From assembly GCF_900115365.1 (NCBI RefSeq), contig NZ_FOWD01000036.1, positions 1-40,379 of the forward strand: DNA of 40,379 bases, written 5' to 3'. Position 1 is the stretch's first letter. Every line of letters begins with the position of its first letter. The translations under genes and the position numbers were made by a program. Shown here one piece after another: positions 14,308 to 22,013 of this stretch. The notes below the pieces were generated by a model that was not told the origin of the DNA, searched no databases, and was given only the letters and a program-made list of their open reading frames with translations. Source of the DNA: Anaerocolumna aminovalerica (GTDB lineage Bacteria; Bacillota; Clostridia; Lachnospirales; Lachnospiraceae).

Positions 14308-14341
14308 CATAGTGCTGTTATGTAGAAAGGATTTTATAATT

Positions 14342-16495
14342 ATGAATTTAACAGAACTACAAGTTTTTGAACCACAAAATACGAAACTTACAAAATACTT
14401 ATTTTATACCGGTAAAGGTGGTGTTGGAAAGACATCCACTGCATGTGCAACAGCGGTTACTCTTGCAGATGGAGGTAAAAAGGTGTTCCTTATAAGTACT
14501 GACCCAGCATCTAATTTACAGGATGTGTTTGATACAGAATTAGATAATAAAGGGGTAACCATAGATGGAGTACCAGGGCTTAAAGTTGCAAACTTAGATC
14601 CTCTGCAAGCGGCAGCAGAATACAGGGAAAGTGTCATTGCTCCATATCGGGGGCTAATGCCGGAGTCAGTATTAAATAATATGGAAGAACAATTATCCGG
14701 TTCCTGTACCGTTGAAATTGCAGCTTTTAACGAGTTTTCCAAGTTCATAACCGATGAAGACATACAGAAAGAATACGATTATATTATATTTGATACTGCT
14801 CCAACAGGGCATACTTTAAGAATGCTGCAGCTTCCGTCGGCATGGAGTAATTTTATTAGTGAGAATACTCATGGGGCGTCCTGTTTAGGTCAGCTGTCAG
14901 GCTTAGAAGAGAAAAAGGATATGTATAAGAAAGCAGTAGAAACACTTGCCGACAGTTCACAGACAACATTAGTGCTAGTGACCCGCCCGGAAGAAACACC
15001 TTTAAAAGAAGTTGACAGAGCTTCCAAGGAACTTGCCGAAATAGGCGTTCATAATCAATTGTTGGTGATAAATGGGATATTAACTCATTATGATGATAAA
15101 ATATCTGAGAGTTTATTTCAAAAACAGCAAAAAGCACTTATGGAAATACCCCGGGATTTAAAAGACATAAGGGCCTATGCAATTCCCTTAAGGGCGTATA
15201 ATGTTACCGGATTAGATAATATAAGAGCATTTTTAACGAAAGATTATTATAAAAAAGATGAGGAAACTATTAAAGTCCAGAGTATTCCTGAATTAAAGGA
15301 TGTAATAGAAGATATTTATAAATCCGGCAAAAAAGTCATCTTCACCATGGGTAAAGGCGGAGTGGGAAAGACTACTATAGCAGCAGCCATTGCTTTAGGG
15401 TTATCTGCTAAAGGGAAAAAGGTGCATCTTACTACAACTGATCCCGCCGCCCATCTCAAATTTGTTATACAGGAGACGGCAGGTATTACTATGAGTCATA
15501 TTGATGAGCAGGCTGAATTGAAAAAATATCAGGAAGAAGTACTTACAAAAGCGAAAGAGACCATGTCGGAAGAGGATCTTGCTTATGTAGAGGAAGATTT
15601 ACGTTCACCATGTACACAGGAGATTGCAGTATTCAGGGCATTTGCAGAAGTAGTAGAAAAAGCCCATGATGATCAGATTGTTGTGATAGATACTGCACCT
15701 ACAGGGCATACCTTGCTATTGCTGGACTCTACCCAAAGCTATAATCAGGAAATAAAGCGCTCTAATGGGGATATTCCGGAGTCAGTGAAGAAATTATTAC
15801 CAAGGCTTCGTGATGAAAAGGAAACAGAAGTTATAATTGTTACTTTAGCAGAAGCTACCCCTGTATATGAAGCTATGCGTCTTGAGGAAGATTTAAAGCG
15901 TGGGGATATTAAAGCAAAGTGGTGGATTATTAATTCTTCCTTTTATGAGTCTGGCTCTGTCAATTCCATGTTGTCAGCAAAAGCAGCTAACGAAATAAGA
16001 TGGATAAATAAAGTATATGAACATGCGAAAGGCTTTTTTGCTGTTATAGGATGGAGAGAGGAAGAAATAAAAGGAGAGGCCTTATTAAATTTATTGAAGA
16101 GAAAGCCAAAAGTAGCTTTTGTTTGTGTTCATAATTCCTGCCGAAGTCAAATTGCCGAAGCTTTGGGAAAGCATCTGGCCAGTGATGTATTTAAAAGTTA
16201 TTCTGCCGGTACACAATTAAAAGATCATATTAATCCCGATGCTGTCAGACTAATGAAAGAAATCTATAACATAGATATGGAAAGGACACAATATAACAAG
16301 CTTATTGAGGATATTCCAAACCCTGATGCAGTGATTACCATGGGATGTAATGTGAATTGTCCTGTGCTTTCCTGTACAATACGGGAGGATTGGGGATTGG
16401 ATGATCCAACTGGTAAAAGTGATGAAGAATTTATAAAAGTGATTCAAATGATTGAAAAAAAGATAGACCAATTAAAGATTCGGCTTCAGAATTAG
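14342..16495 (+). CDS. arsA: ArsA arsenite-pump ATPase fused to a C-terminal arsenate reductase (ArsC)
   Basis: The chain has 717 residues. Residues 1-about 580 are a two-half ArsA: P-loops GKGGVGKT at 24-31 and about 337-344, DTAPTGHT motifs in each half, and the metal-site cysteines in SGSCTVEIAAF, THGASCLGQ and SPCTQEIAVF. Residues about 585-717 are a low-molecular-weight-phosphatase-type arsenate reductase with CVHNSCRSQ (C595, C600, R601), a second cysteine pair in GCNVNCPVLSC, and WGLDDPTGKSDEEF. ArsC reduces arsenate to arsenite, and ArsA powers arsenite export, so the fusion joins production and delivery. The start at 14342 is preferred over an upstream GTG inside arsD; its ribosome site (AAAGG) is 11 bases away. 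No arsB or acr3 permease gene is adjacent, and a terminator follows. Confidence 0.93.
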   Translation: MNLTELQVFEPQNTKLTKYLFYTGKGGVGKTSTACATAVTLADGGKKVFLISTDPASNLQDVFDTELDNKGVTIDGVPGLKVANLDPLQAAAEYRESVIAPYRGLMPESVLNNMEEQLSGSCTVEIAAFNEFSKFITDEDIQKEYDYIIFDTAPTGHTLRMLQLPSAWSNFISENTHGASCLGQLSGLEEKKDMYKKAVETLADSSQTTLVLVTRPEETPLKEVDRASKELAEIGVHNQLLVINGILTHYDDKISESLFQKQQKALMEIPRDLKDIRAYAIPLRAYNVTGLDNIRAFLTKDYYKKDEETIKVQSIPELKDVIEDIYKSGKKVIFTMGKGGVGKTTIAAAIALGLSAKGKKVHLTTTDPAAHLKFVIQETAGITMSHIDEQAELKKYQEEVLTKAKETMSEEDLAYVEEDLRSPCTQEIAVFRAFAEVVEKAHDDQIVVIDTAPTGHTLLLLDSTQSYNQEIKRSNGDIPESVKKLLPRLRDEKETEVIIVTLAEATPVYEAMRLEEDLKRGDIKAKWWIINSSFYESGSVNSMLSAKAANEIRWINKVYEHAKGFFAVIGWREEEIKGEALLNLLKRKPKVAFVCVHNSCRSQIAEALGKHLASDVFKSYSAGTQLKDHINPDAVRLMKEIYNIDMERTQYNKLIEDIPNPDAVITMGCNVNCPVLSCTIREDWGLDDPTGKSDEEFIKVIQMIEKKIDQLKIRLQN

Positions 16496-16530
16496 TTTTT
16501 GGAATTATAATAGTAAATAATGCAAATTTT

Positions 16531-16575
16531 AAACCAAAAGTGATTTATTATAAAACCACTTTTGGTTTTTTATAT
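16531..16575 (+). terminator. Terminator of the ars operon
   Basis: AAACCAAAAGTG (16531-16542) pairs with CACTTTTGGTTT followed by TTTATATT. Confidence 0.85.
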
Positions 16576-16602
16576 TATTAATAGTAAATTATGGTATATT
16601 GT

Positions 16603-16715
16603 GATATAGTATAAGCGAAATAAAATAGTGGGAGAAAGCACTCCTATGGCAAACCTGCTTGTGAATACTGAATGAAGTGCCAAGAAAATAAACATGCTTT
16701 TGCTTATGATATATT
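16603..16715 (+). ncRNA. Candidate structured RNA or leader upstream of the AraC-GH39 gene
   Basis: GATATAGTATAAGCGAAA at 16603-16620 pairs with the stretch 16698-16715 (TTTTGCTTATGATATATT) over about 17 positions with one mismatch and some G-U pairs. Inside are further helices: GGAG/CTCC (16631-16644 region) or, alternatively, GCACT/AGTGC (about 16638-16679) and TGGCA/TGCCA. I could not match it to a riboswitch class I know. The left arm also looks like a -10 region (TATAGT), so the pairing could be a DNA dyad rather than an RNA stem. Confidence 0.35.
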
Positions 16716-16777
16716 AGGAAAAGGATCTGTTATGGAAATAACGTTTAAAAATTGAGGTTATAAGGGAGAAAGAAAGT

Positions 16778-19333
16778 ATGCATTATTTTTACGAAAGTGG
16801 AGAAAATCATATGGGTTTTCCGATTAAAGAGTTTATTCACAGTATTAACCAATTTGAAACACATTGGCACGAAGAGATTGAGATTTTAATGGTACTAAAA
16901 GGTTCTATAAATATCCGGGTGGGAAACCAACAGTATACACTTAAGGAAGAGGACCTAATATTAATTAACAGAAATGAAATACACAATACATTTAAAACAG
17001 AAGAAGATAATGTATTACTGGCAATTCAAATAAATACAAGCTGTTTTGATCATTGTTATGTGAACTTGAATAAAATACATATTGACTGTAAGTCCTTTCA
17101 GTGCAAAAAGGAGGAGCAGGAGAAATTTAACCGTATAAAGCAGCGTTTGGCAAAAATAGTATGGGAACTTAATAAGAAAAGAAAGGGTTACCAATTATTA
17201 ATAGGAAGCGAAGTACATTTACTTTTAGTTGATTTAATTAATAATTTTAATTATACCTTACTGGAAGACAATACTTTATTATCTTTTAATAAGGAAACTC
17301 AAAGACTTCAAAATATTATCCAATATATTCATCAAAATATAGAAGGGGGTATTACTCTTCAGGATGTGGCAGACAGCCAGAATATAAGTATTTATTATTT
17401 ATCTCATTTTTTTAAGCAGTATATGGGATTTTCATTTCAAGAATATATAAATTATATTCGATTAGATAAAGCAGTGATCTTATTGACCAATACAGAGCAA
17501 AAGATAACGGAAATAGCGTTTACCAGTGGATTTCCAAGCACAAAAGCCCTAAATACCTGCTTTAAAGAGGCCTATAATTGTACACCAACAGATTACCGGC
17601 GAAAGTACAAGAATACACCAAATACTAAAAAAGGGAAAATAGAAGAACTAAGAAGCAGAACTTATCTGGATGTGGATAGAAATATGGCACTGCATTTGCT
17701 GTTTAAATATTTAGAGCTGCCTGAAAAAAATAGTAAGGATAATAATCCCACATATACATTAAATGAATTTATAGAAATTAATGCAGACGATCAAGTAAAA
17801 GAATTTTTGCCATTTTGGAAAAAGTTGACCTGCTTTGGAAGAGCATCAGATGGATTGAGGGAAGAATTTAGAGATCAATTAAGGGAACTGCAAAAGGATA
17901 TTGGGTTTGAATACGTAAGATTTCATGGAATCTTCTGCGATGATATGTTGATTATCAATTTAAACGATAATGGGGATTTAGTTTATAATTGGTATTATGT
18001 AGATAAGCTATTTGACTTCTTTAAAGAAATAAATATTAAACCTTTTGTGGAGTTAGGTTTTATGCCTTCTGAATTTGGGCAATCCGATATTACAGTTTTT
18101 GCATGGAAAGCAAATATTACCTTACCAAAATATATTTTCTTGTGGACTAATTTGGTAAAAGAATTTATAAAACATTGCATCAATCGATATGGACTTAAGG
18201 AAGTAGAAACCTGGTATTTTGAAGTATGGAACGAACCTGACTTAGAAAATGTATTTTGGATAGGTGATAAGGAAAGTTATTATGAATTCTTTAAAGAAAC
18301 TGCTATGGCAGTAAAATCCATATCACCAAATCTAAAGGTAGGGGGACCTTCTATAACCTATCAAACAATGATAGAGAATAACTGGCTGGATGAATTCTTT
18401 AAATATACAATAACTCATCAAGTACCTTTGGACTTTGTTTCTTTTCACATTTATTCAGAATCCTATTCTTCCAAAAAATATGCCCAGGATCTTTGGGTTC
18501 GGGCAAGAAAAGGTGAAGATGCAGTGTCATTATTAAATAGCTGGAAGGATCTGAAACGAATTTATCACGATAAAGACCATACTTATAACACTATTGTTTC
18601 AGCAAACCAAAAAATTAATGAATTCCTTCAGGAAAAACCAGAGATTCATATTACAGAGTGGAATGCTTCCTCCTATGGTAGAAATCTAATTAATGACACC
18701 TGTTTTATAGCAACATTTATTATCTATAATGTTTTAAGATCAACTGGAAAAACAGACTCATTGGGATTTTGGACATTTACAGACATTATAGAAGAACTAA
18801 AAATGGGTATTTCCTCTTTTCATGGAGGGTTTGGCCTAATTAATAAAGATGGTATAAAGAAACCTTCTTATTATGCTTATTACTTCTTATCTAAGTTAGG
18901 ACATACTATAATCGACCAGGGAGAAGATTATATCGTAACAAAAGAACAGGACAATATCCAAATTCTAGCATACAACTTTGCTTATTTTGATGATCTATTT
19001 ATCATGGGTGATACCTCTTTATTAACCAATGAAATTAGATATTTATCCTTTGAAGAAAAGCCTGGTAAAAATATAAACCTTCAAATAAACGGATTATCTG
19101 GAAATTACAAACAAATAAGCTATGAATTAAACCGGGAAAACGGATCCGCAGTAGATGAGTGGATTAAAATGGGTGCTCCTGAAAATATGGATAAGGATGA
19201 AATACAATATTTAAAAGGGAAATCCTATCCGAAAGTATCCATTGAAAAGAAAGAGTTGAAAAATTCTTACACTGAATCAATATGTGTGCCTGTTCATGGT
19301 ATTGTCTTAATAGTATTAGAGAAATTAATATAG
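16778..19333 (+). CDS. AraC-type regulator fused to a GH39 glycosidase domain
   Basis: The 851-residue chain has three parts. Residues 1-about 150 are a cupin-like sugar-sensing domain (HWHEEIEILMVLKGSINIRV). Residues about 185-285 are two AraC helix-turn-helix units (GGITLQDVADSQNISIYYLS and FTSGFPSTKALNTCFKEAYN). Residues about 300-851 are a GH39 (beta-xylosidase-like) domain. The acid/base glutamate in WNEP (E486) and the probable nucleophile in HITEWNAS (E627) are both kept, so the domain could still cleave or bind xylosides. No secretion signal is present, in keeping with a cytoplasmic regulator. GGGAG precedes the ATG. It is alone between an ars terminator and a large palindrome. The architecture is known in Firmicutes in my memory, but its role is little studied. 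Confidence 0.88.
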   Translation: MHYFYESGENHMGFPIKEFIHSINQFETHWHEEIEILMVLKGSINIRVGNQQYTLKEEDLILINRNEIHNTFKTEEDNVLLAIQINTSCFDHCYVNLNKIHIDCKSFQCKKEEQEKFNRIKQRLAKIVWELNKKRKGYQLLIGSEVHLLLVDLINNFNYTLLEDNTLLSFNKETQRLQNIIQYIHQNIEGGITLQDVADSQNISIYYLSHFFKQYMGFSFQEYINYIRLDKAVILLTNTEQKITEIAFTSGFPSTKALNTCFKEAYNCTPTDYRRKYKNTPNTKKGKIEELRSRTYLDVDRNMALHLLFKYLELPEKNSKDNNPTYTLNEFIEINADDQVKEFLPFWKKLTCFGRASDGLREEFRDQLRELQKDIGFEYVRFHGIFCDDMLIINLNDNGDLVYNWYYVDKLFDFFKEINIKPFVELGFMPSEFGQSDITVFAWKANITLPKYIFLWTNLVKEFIKHCINRYGLKEVETWYFEVWNEPDLENVFWIGDKESYYEFFKETAMAVKSISPNLKVGGPSITYQTMIENNWLDEFFKYTITHQVPLDFVSFHIYSESYSSKKYAQDLWVRARKGEDAVSLLNSWKDLKRIYHDKDHTYNTIVSANQKINEFLQEKPEIHITEWNASSYGRNLINDTCFIATFIIYNVLRSTGKTDSLGFWTFTDIIEELKMGISSFHGGFGLINKDGIKKPSYYAYYFLSKLGHTIIDQGEDYIVTKEQDNIQILAYNFAYFDDLFIMGDTSLLTNEIRYLSFEEKPGKNINLQINGLSGNYKQISYELNRENGSAVDEWIKMGAPENMDKDEIQYLKGKSYPKVSIEKKELKNSYTESICVPVHGIVLIVLEKLI

Positions 19334-19350
19334 AGTATTGTATGACGTAC

Positions 19351-19627
19351 GCTTTGCCCAATAAAGATTATACAGACCAACGAGAGTATGGGATGCTGTG
19401 TGGTTATTGTTCCATAGGGAAATTCTATGGTTCTAATACTACAGTAATCGCTTAGAGCATATTTAAAAATTGCGAACTCGCCGGGCTTCACCCGGCTCAA
19501 ACATCACAATTTTTAAATATTGGCGCGATTCCTGTAGTATAAGAACCATAACGAATTTCCCAAAGTCACAATAACCACACAGCATCCCATACTCTCGCTG
19601 GTTTAGGTAGTTATATTAGGGCAAAGC
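19351..19627. repeat. 277-bp near-perfect palindrome (large hairpin, MITE-like)
   Basis: The ends are exact inverted copies: GCTTTGCCC at 19351-19359 and GGGCAAAGC at 19619-19627. Inside, a 34-bp arm containing GAGAGTATGGGATGCTGTG is repeated inverted at about 19567-19600 with one change, and further paired blocks (TATGGTTCT, ACTACAG, TTTAAAAATTG) lead to a central GC hairpin GCCGGG-CTTCA-CCCGGC at 19480-19496. The centre of the hairpin is the centre of the element. There is no coding capacity beyond short chance frames. I see no clear target duplication at the ends. Confidence 0.85.
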
Positions 19628-19748
19628 TGTTTATGAATTAGATTTACTTTTATATTTTTACTTTTATATTAGGTTTTGCAGAAGCTTAATTTTATATTGA
19701 GAAAAATAGTCTATCTCTAGATTTAAGTATTAGTTTTCATAAACCACA
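19628..19748. other. AT-rich spacer before the merR promoter
   Basis: No gene or repeat is recognisable. It contains short direct repeats of TTTTATATT or similar near 19649-19672 only. Confidence 0.4.
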
Positions 19749-19779
19749 TTGACTTTACCCTTAGGGCAAGGTGTAAGAT
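19749..19779 (+). promoter_or_regulatory. MerR-type promoter with 19-bp spacer
   Basis: TTGACT (19749-19754) and TAAGAT (19774-19779) are 19 bases apart, and the spacer holds the dyad ACCCTTAGGGCAAGGT. This long-spacer arrangement with a central dyad is the hallmark of promoters twisted into activity by MerR-family proteins, so autoregulation by the next gene is likely. Confidence 0.75.
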
Positions 19780-19819
19780 AAGGATAGATTTATTGGATAC
19801 GCTGAAAGGAGGATAATCT

Positions 19820-20653
19820 ATGTTATCTATTGGAGAGTTTTCAAATATATGTAAGGTATCTACAAAGACCCTTCGTTATTATGCTGAAATAGGGCTAATT
19901 CTGCCTGATGAAATTAACCCTGAAAATGGTTATAGATATTATTCTATCGAACAATTAGAAAAGATGTTATTTATCAACCGCCTAAAATCATACAATTTTT
20001 CTTTGGAGGAAATTAAAACAATACTTGATTCAGAAGAATTACAGGACGAAAAACTTTACTTGGAACTTACCAGAAAGAAAAAAGAAATTGAGAAACAAGT
20101 ACAGGAATTTGAAAAAACTTTAGACCAATTAAATAATGATATATCAAATTTGAGACAAGGCAAATCAATTATGTCATATCTGGAAAGCATTGATGTTCAA
20201 CTTGTAGAAGTACCAAAGATGTACCTTCTATCTATCCGAAAAATGGTTCATGAATACGAAATTGCTGAAGAATATGGTAATTGCTTTATTAAATTAATTA
20301 AGAAAATTCAAGAGGACAAATTAACTATACTTGCTCCACCAATGGTACTTTTTCACAGTGCAGAATTTAGTCCATTTGGTTTAGATACTGAATTTGCTAT
20401 TCCGGTAAAAGAGTATGTTACAGGTACAAGAGATTTTTACCCAGGACTATGCTTAAAAACAGTTCTGTATGGTTCTTATTCTGAACTATCTTCTGTATAC
20501 GCTAAACAACGTGAATGGGCAGAAAAGGAAGGCTATGAATGTAACAATGCACTTTATGAAGTATATGTAACTGACCCTTCTCAAGTTTTAAAAGAAAGTG
20601 AGCTTATAACTGAAATTTATTATCCTATCAAAAAGAAAGTGTCAAATATTTAG
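19820..20653 (+). CDS. MerR-family regulator with GyrI-like effector domain (BmrR type)
   Basis: This 277-residue protein has a residue 1-70 MerR winged helix (IGEFSNICKVSTKTLRYYAE, then GLILPDEINPENGYRYYS). A coiled-coil dimer helix follows (about 80-120), and then a GyrI/BmrR-like ligand domain (about 120-277) with QLVEVPKMYLLSIRK and a C-terminal EIYYPIKKK. Such proteins sense lipophilic cations or other small molecules and activate a promoter with a 19-bp spacer; one stands 41 bases upstream. AGGAGG precedes the ATG. The serine hydrolase gene 92 bases downstream is the likely co-regulated partner, as no efflux pump is near. Confidence 0.9.
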   Translation: MLSIGEFSNICKVSTKTLRYYAEIGLILPDEINPENGYRYYSIEQLEKMLFINRLKSYNFSLEEIKTILDSEELQDEKLYLELTRKKKEIEKQVQEFEKTLDQLNNDISNLRQGKSIMSYLESIDVQLVEVPKMYLLSIRKMVHEYEIAEEYGNCFIKLIKKIQEDKLTILAPPMVLFHSAEFSPFGLDTEFAIPVKEYVTGTRDFYPGLCLKTVLYGSYSELSSVYAKQREWAEKEGYECNNALYEVYVTDPSQVLKESELITEIYYPIKKKVSNI

Positions 20654-20745
20654 ACCAAGAAATCAAGACCCTTCAACTTTCACAGTATGAACTAAGAAAA
20701 TACGATTGAGCTAAATAGACAATAAATGATAAAGGAGAAATATAT

Positions 20746-21747
20746 ATGAATAAATCTTGCGGATTAGAAAAAGTGACAGAGCTGGAAAAGAAAATAAACA
20801 ATGATTATAGCAATATTGCAGGCATGGTTGTACTAAAAGACGGTAAAACACTATATGAAAATTACTTTAATGAATGCACTGCTACAAGCCGAATCCATGT
20901 TTATTCAGTAACAAAAAGTATTATTTCCATATTGATTGGGATTGCCATAGACAAAGGGTACATCAAAAGTATCAACCAGAAAGTATTGGATTTCTTCCCT
21001 GATTACACAATTAAAAGAAGAGAAAAAACAATACAGAATGTTACACTTAAAGATTTGCTGACAATGACAGCTCCGTATAAATATAAGTTTACACCCTACA
21101 TAAAGTATTTCACTAGTGATGACTGGGTAAAATTTACCCTTGATTTATTAGGAGGTAGGGGGCAGATAGGGAAATTTAGATACACTCCCCTCATAGGACC
21201 GGATATTCTGTCAGGCATTCTTGTGAAAGCTACTGGGCAATCTGTATTCGATTTCGCAAAAGAAAATTTATTCTCGCCACTGGGAATTACTGTTGAGAGT
21301 AATGTGACTTTTCATAGTAAAGAGGAACAACTGGCATTTAATAAAGCTAAAAATATCAGCGGCTGGGTTGCTGACCAGGCTGGAGTAAATACAGGAGGAT
21401 GGGGTCTTACTCTCTCTCCTATGGATATGGCAAAGATAGGTAGGTTATACTTAGATGGCGGAATATGGAGTGGAAAACAAATTGTATCGACTGGGTGGAT
21501 AAATGAGAGTACAAAGGAACATAGCCGATGGGAAAAAATCAACCTTCCATATGGATATTTGTGGTGGATTATTGATGGTAAGGAACATGCCTATGCAGCT
21601 ATGGGAGATGGAGGAAATGTGATTTATTTTAATACAAAGAAAAAAATAGTCGTTTCTATTGCTTCTTTTTTTGTGCCAAAGGTCAAGGATAGAATAGAAT
21701 TTATCAAAGAATATATTGAACCAATATTTGAGAATTGTGTATATTGA
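20746..21747 (+). CDS. Serine hydrolase of the beta-lactamase/D-alanyl-D-alanine carboxypeptidase (S12) fold
   Basis: This 333-residue protein has the S-x-x-K motif in VYSVTKSII (S54, K57), a tyrosine motif region KFRYTPLIGPDILSGI in place of the usual Y-x-N, the TGQSVFDFAKENLFSPLGI segment typical of these hydrolases, and a C-terminal GDGGNVIYF that takes the place of KTG. There is no signal peptide, so it is probably cytoplasmic. Such proteins are esterases, amidases or peptidases of unknown substrate. AAGGAG lies 7 bases upstream. The gene follows the MerR regulator; its ligand may be a substrate of this enzyme. Confidence 0.85.
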   Translation: MNKSCGLEKVTELEKKINNDYSNIAGMVVLKDGKTLYENYFNECTATSRIHVYSVTKSIISILIGIAIDKGYIKSINQKVLDFFPDYTIKRREKTIQNVTLKDLLTMTAPYKYKFTPYIKYFTSDDWVKFTLDLLGGRGQIGKFRYTPLIGPDILSGILVKATGQSVFDFAKENLFSPLGITVESNVTFHSKEEQLAFNKAKNISGWVADQAGVNTGGWGLTLSPMDMAKIGRLYLDGGIWSGKQIVSTGWINESTKEHSRWEKINLPYGYLWWIIDGKEHAYAAMGDGGNVIYFNTKKKIVVSIASFFVPKVKDRIEFIKEYIEPIFENCVY

Positions 21748-22013
21748 ATTCCAGTTTATTGGTAAGATTATGAGCATAACCTGTTCTCCTCAACATTGGA
21801 AAAAGGGCCCATACGTTACAAGCCTAATTTAATATAGCAAAAAATAGTACCTATTTAAACAAAAAATGGATAGATAGAATCAGCTTCATAATGGATAATA
21901 TTTCATACTTGGGAAAAAAGTACTATATGGCTGTAAATTTGCTGGATGACCATAAAGTTCATTATGTTCCTGAATTATATTACATTGAATTAAATAGATG
22001 GAGAGGAGAAAGA

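Noticed and set aside
16621-16697. A known riboswitch (c-di-GMP, cobalamin, SAM or glycine) before the AraC-GH39 gene
   Set aside because: GGCAAACC and GGAGA strings recall parts of some classes, but the other conserved blocks of each class are absent.
19164-19500. Minus-strand open frames over the end of the GH39 gene and the large palindrome
   Set aside because: They are by-products of the inverted repeat and the coding strand opposite; no ribosome site is present.
21891-22013. In-frame extension of 41 codons at the start of the adhesin
   Set aside because: It would place the signal peptide about 50 residues inside, and no ribosome site precedes it, whereas GAGGAG precedes 22014.
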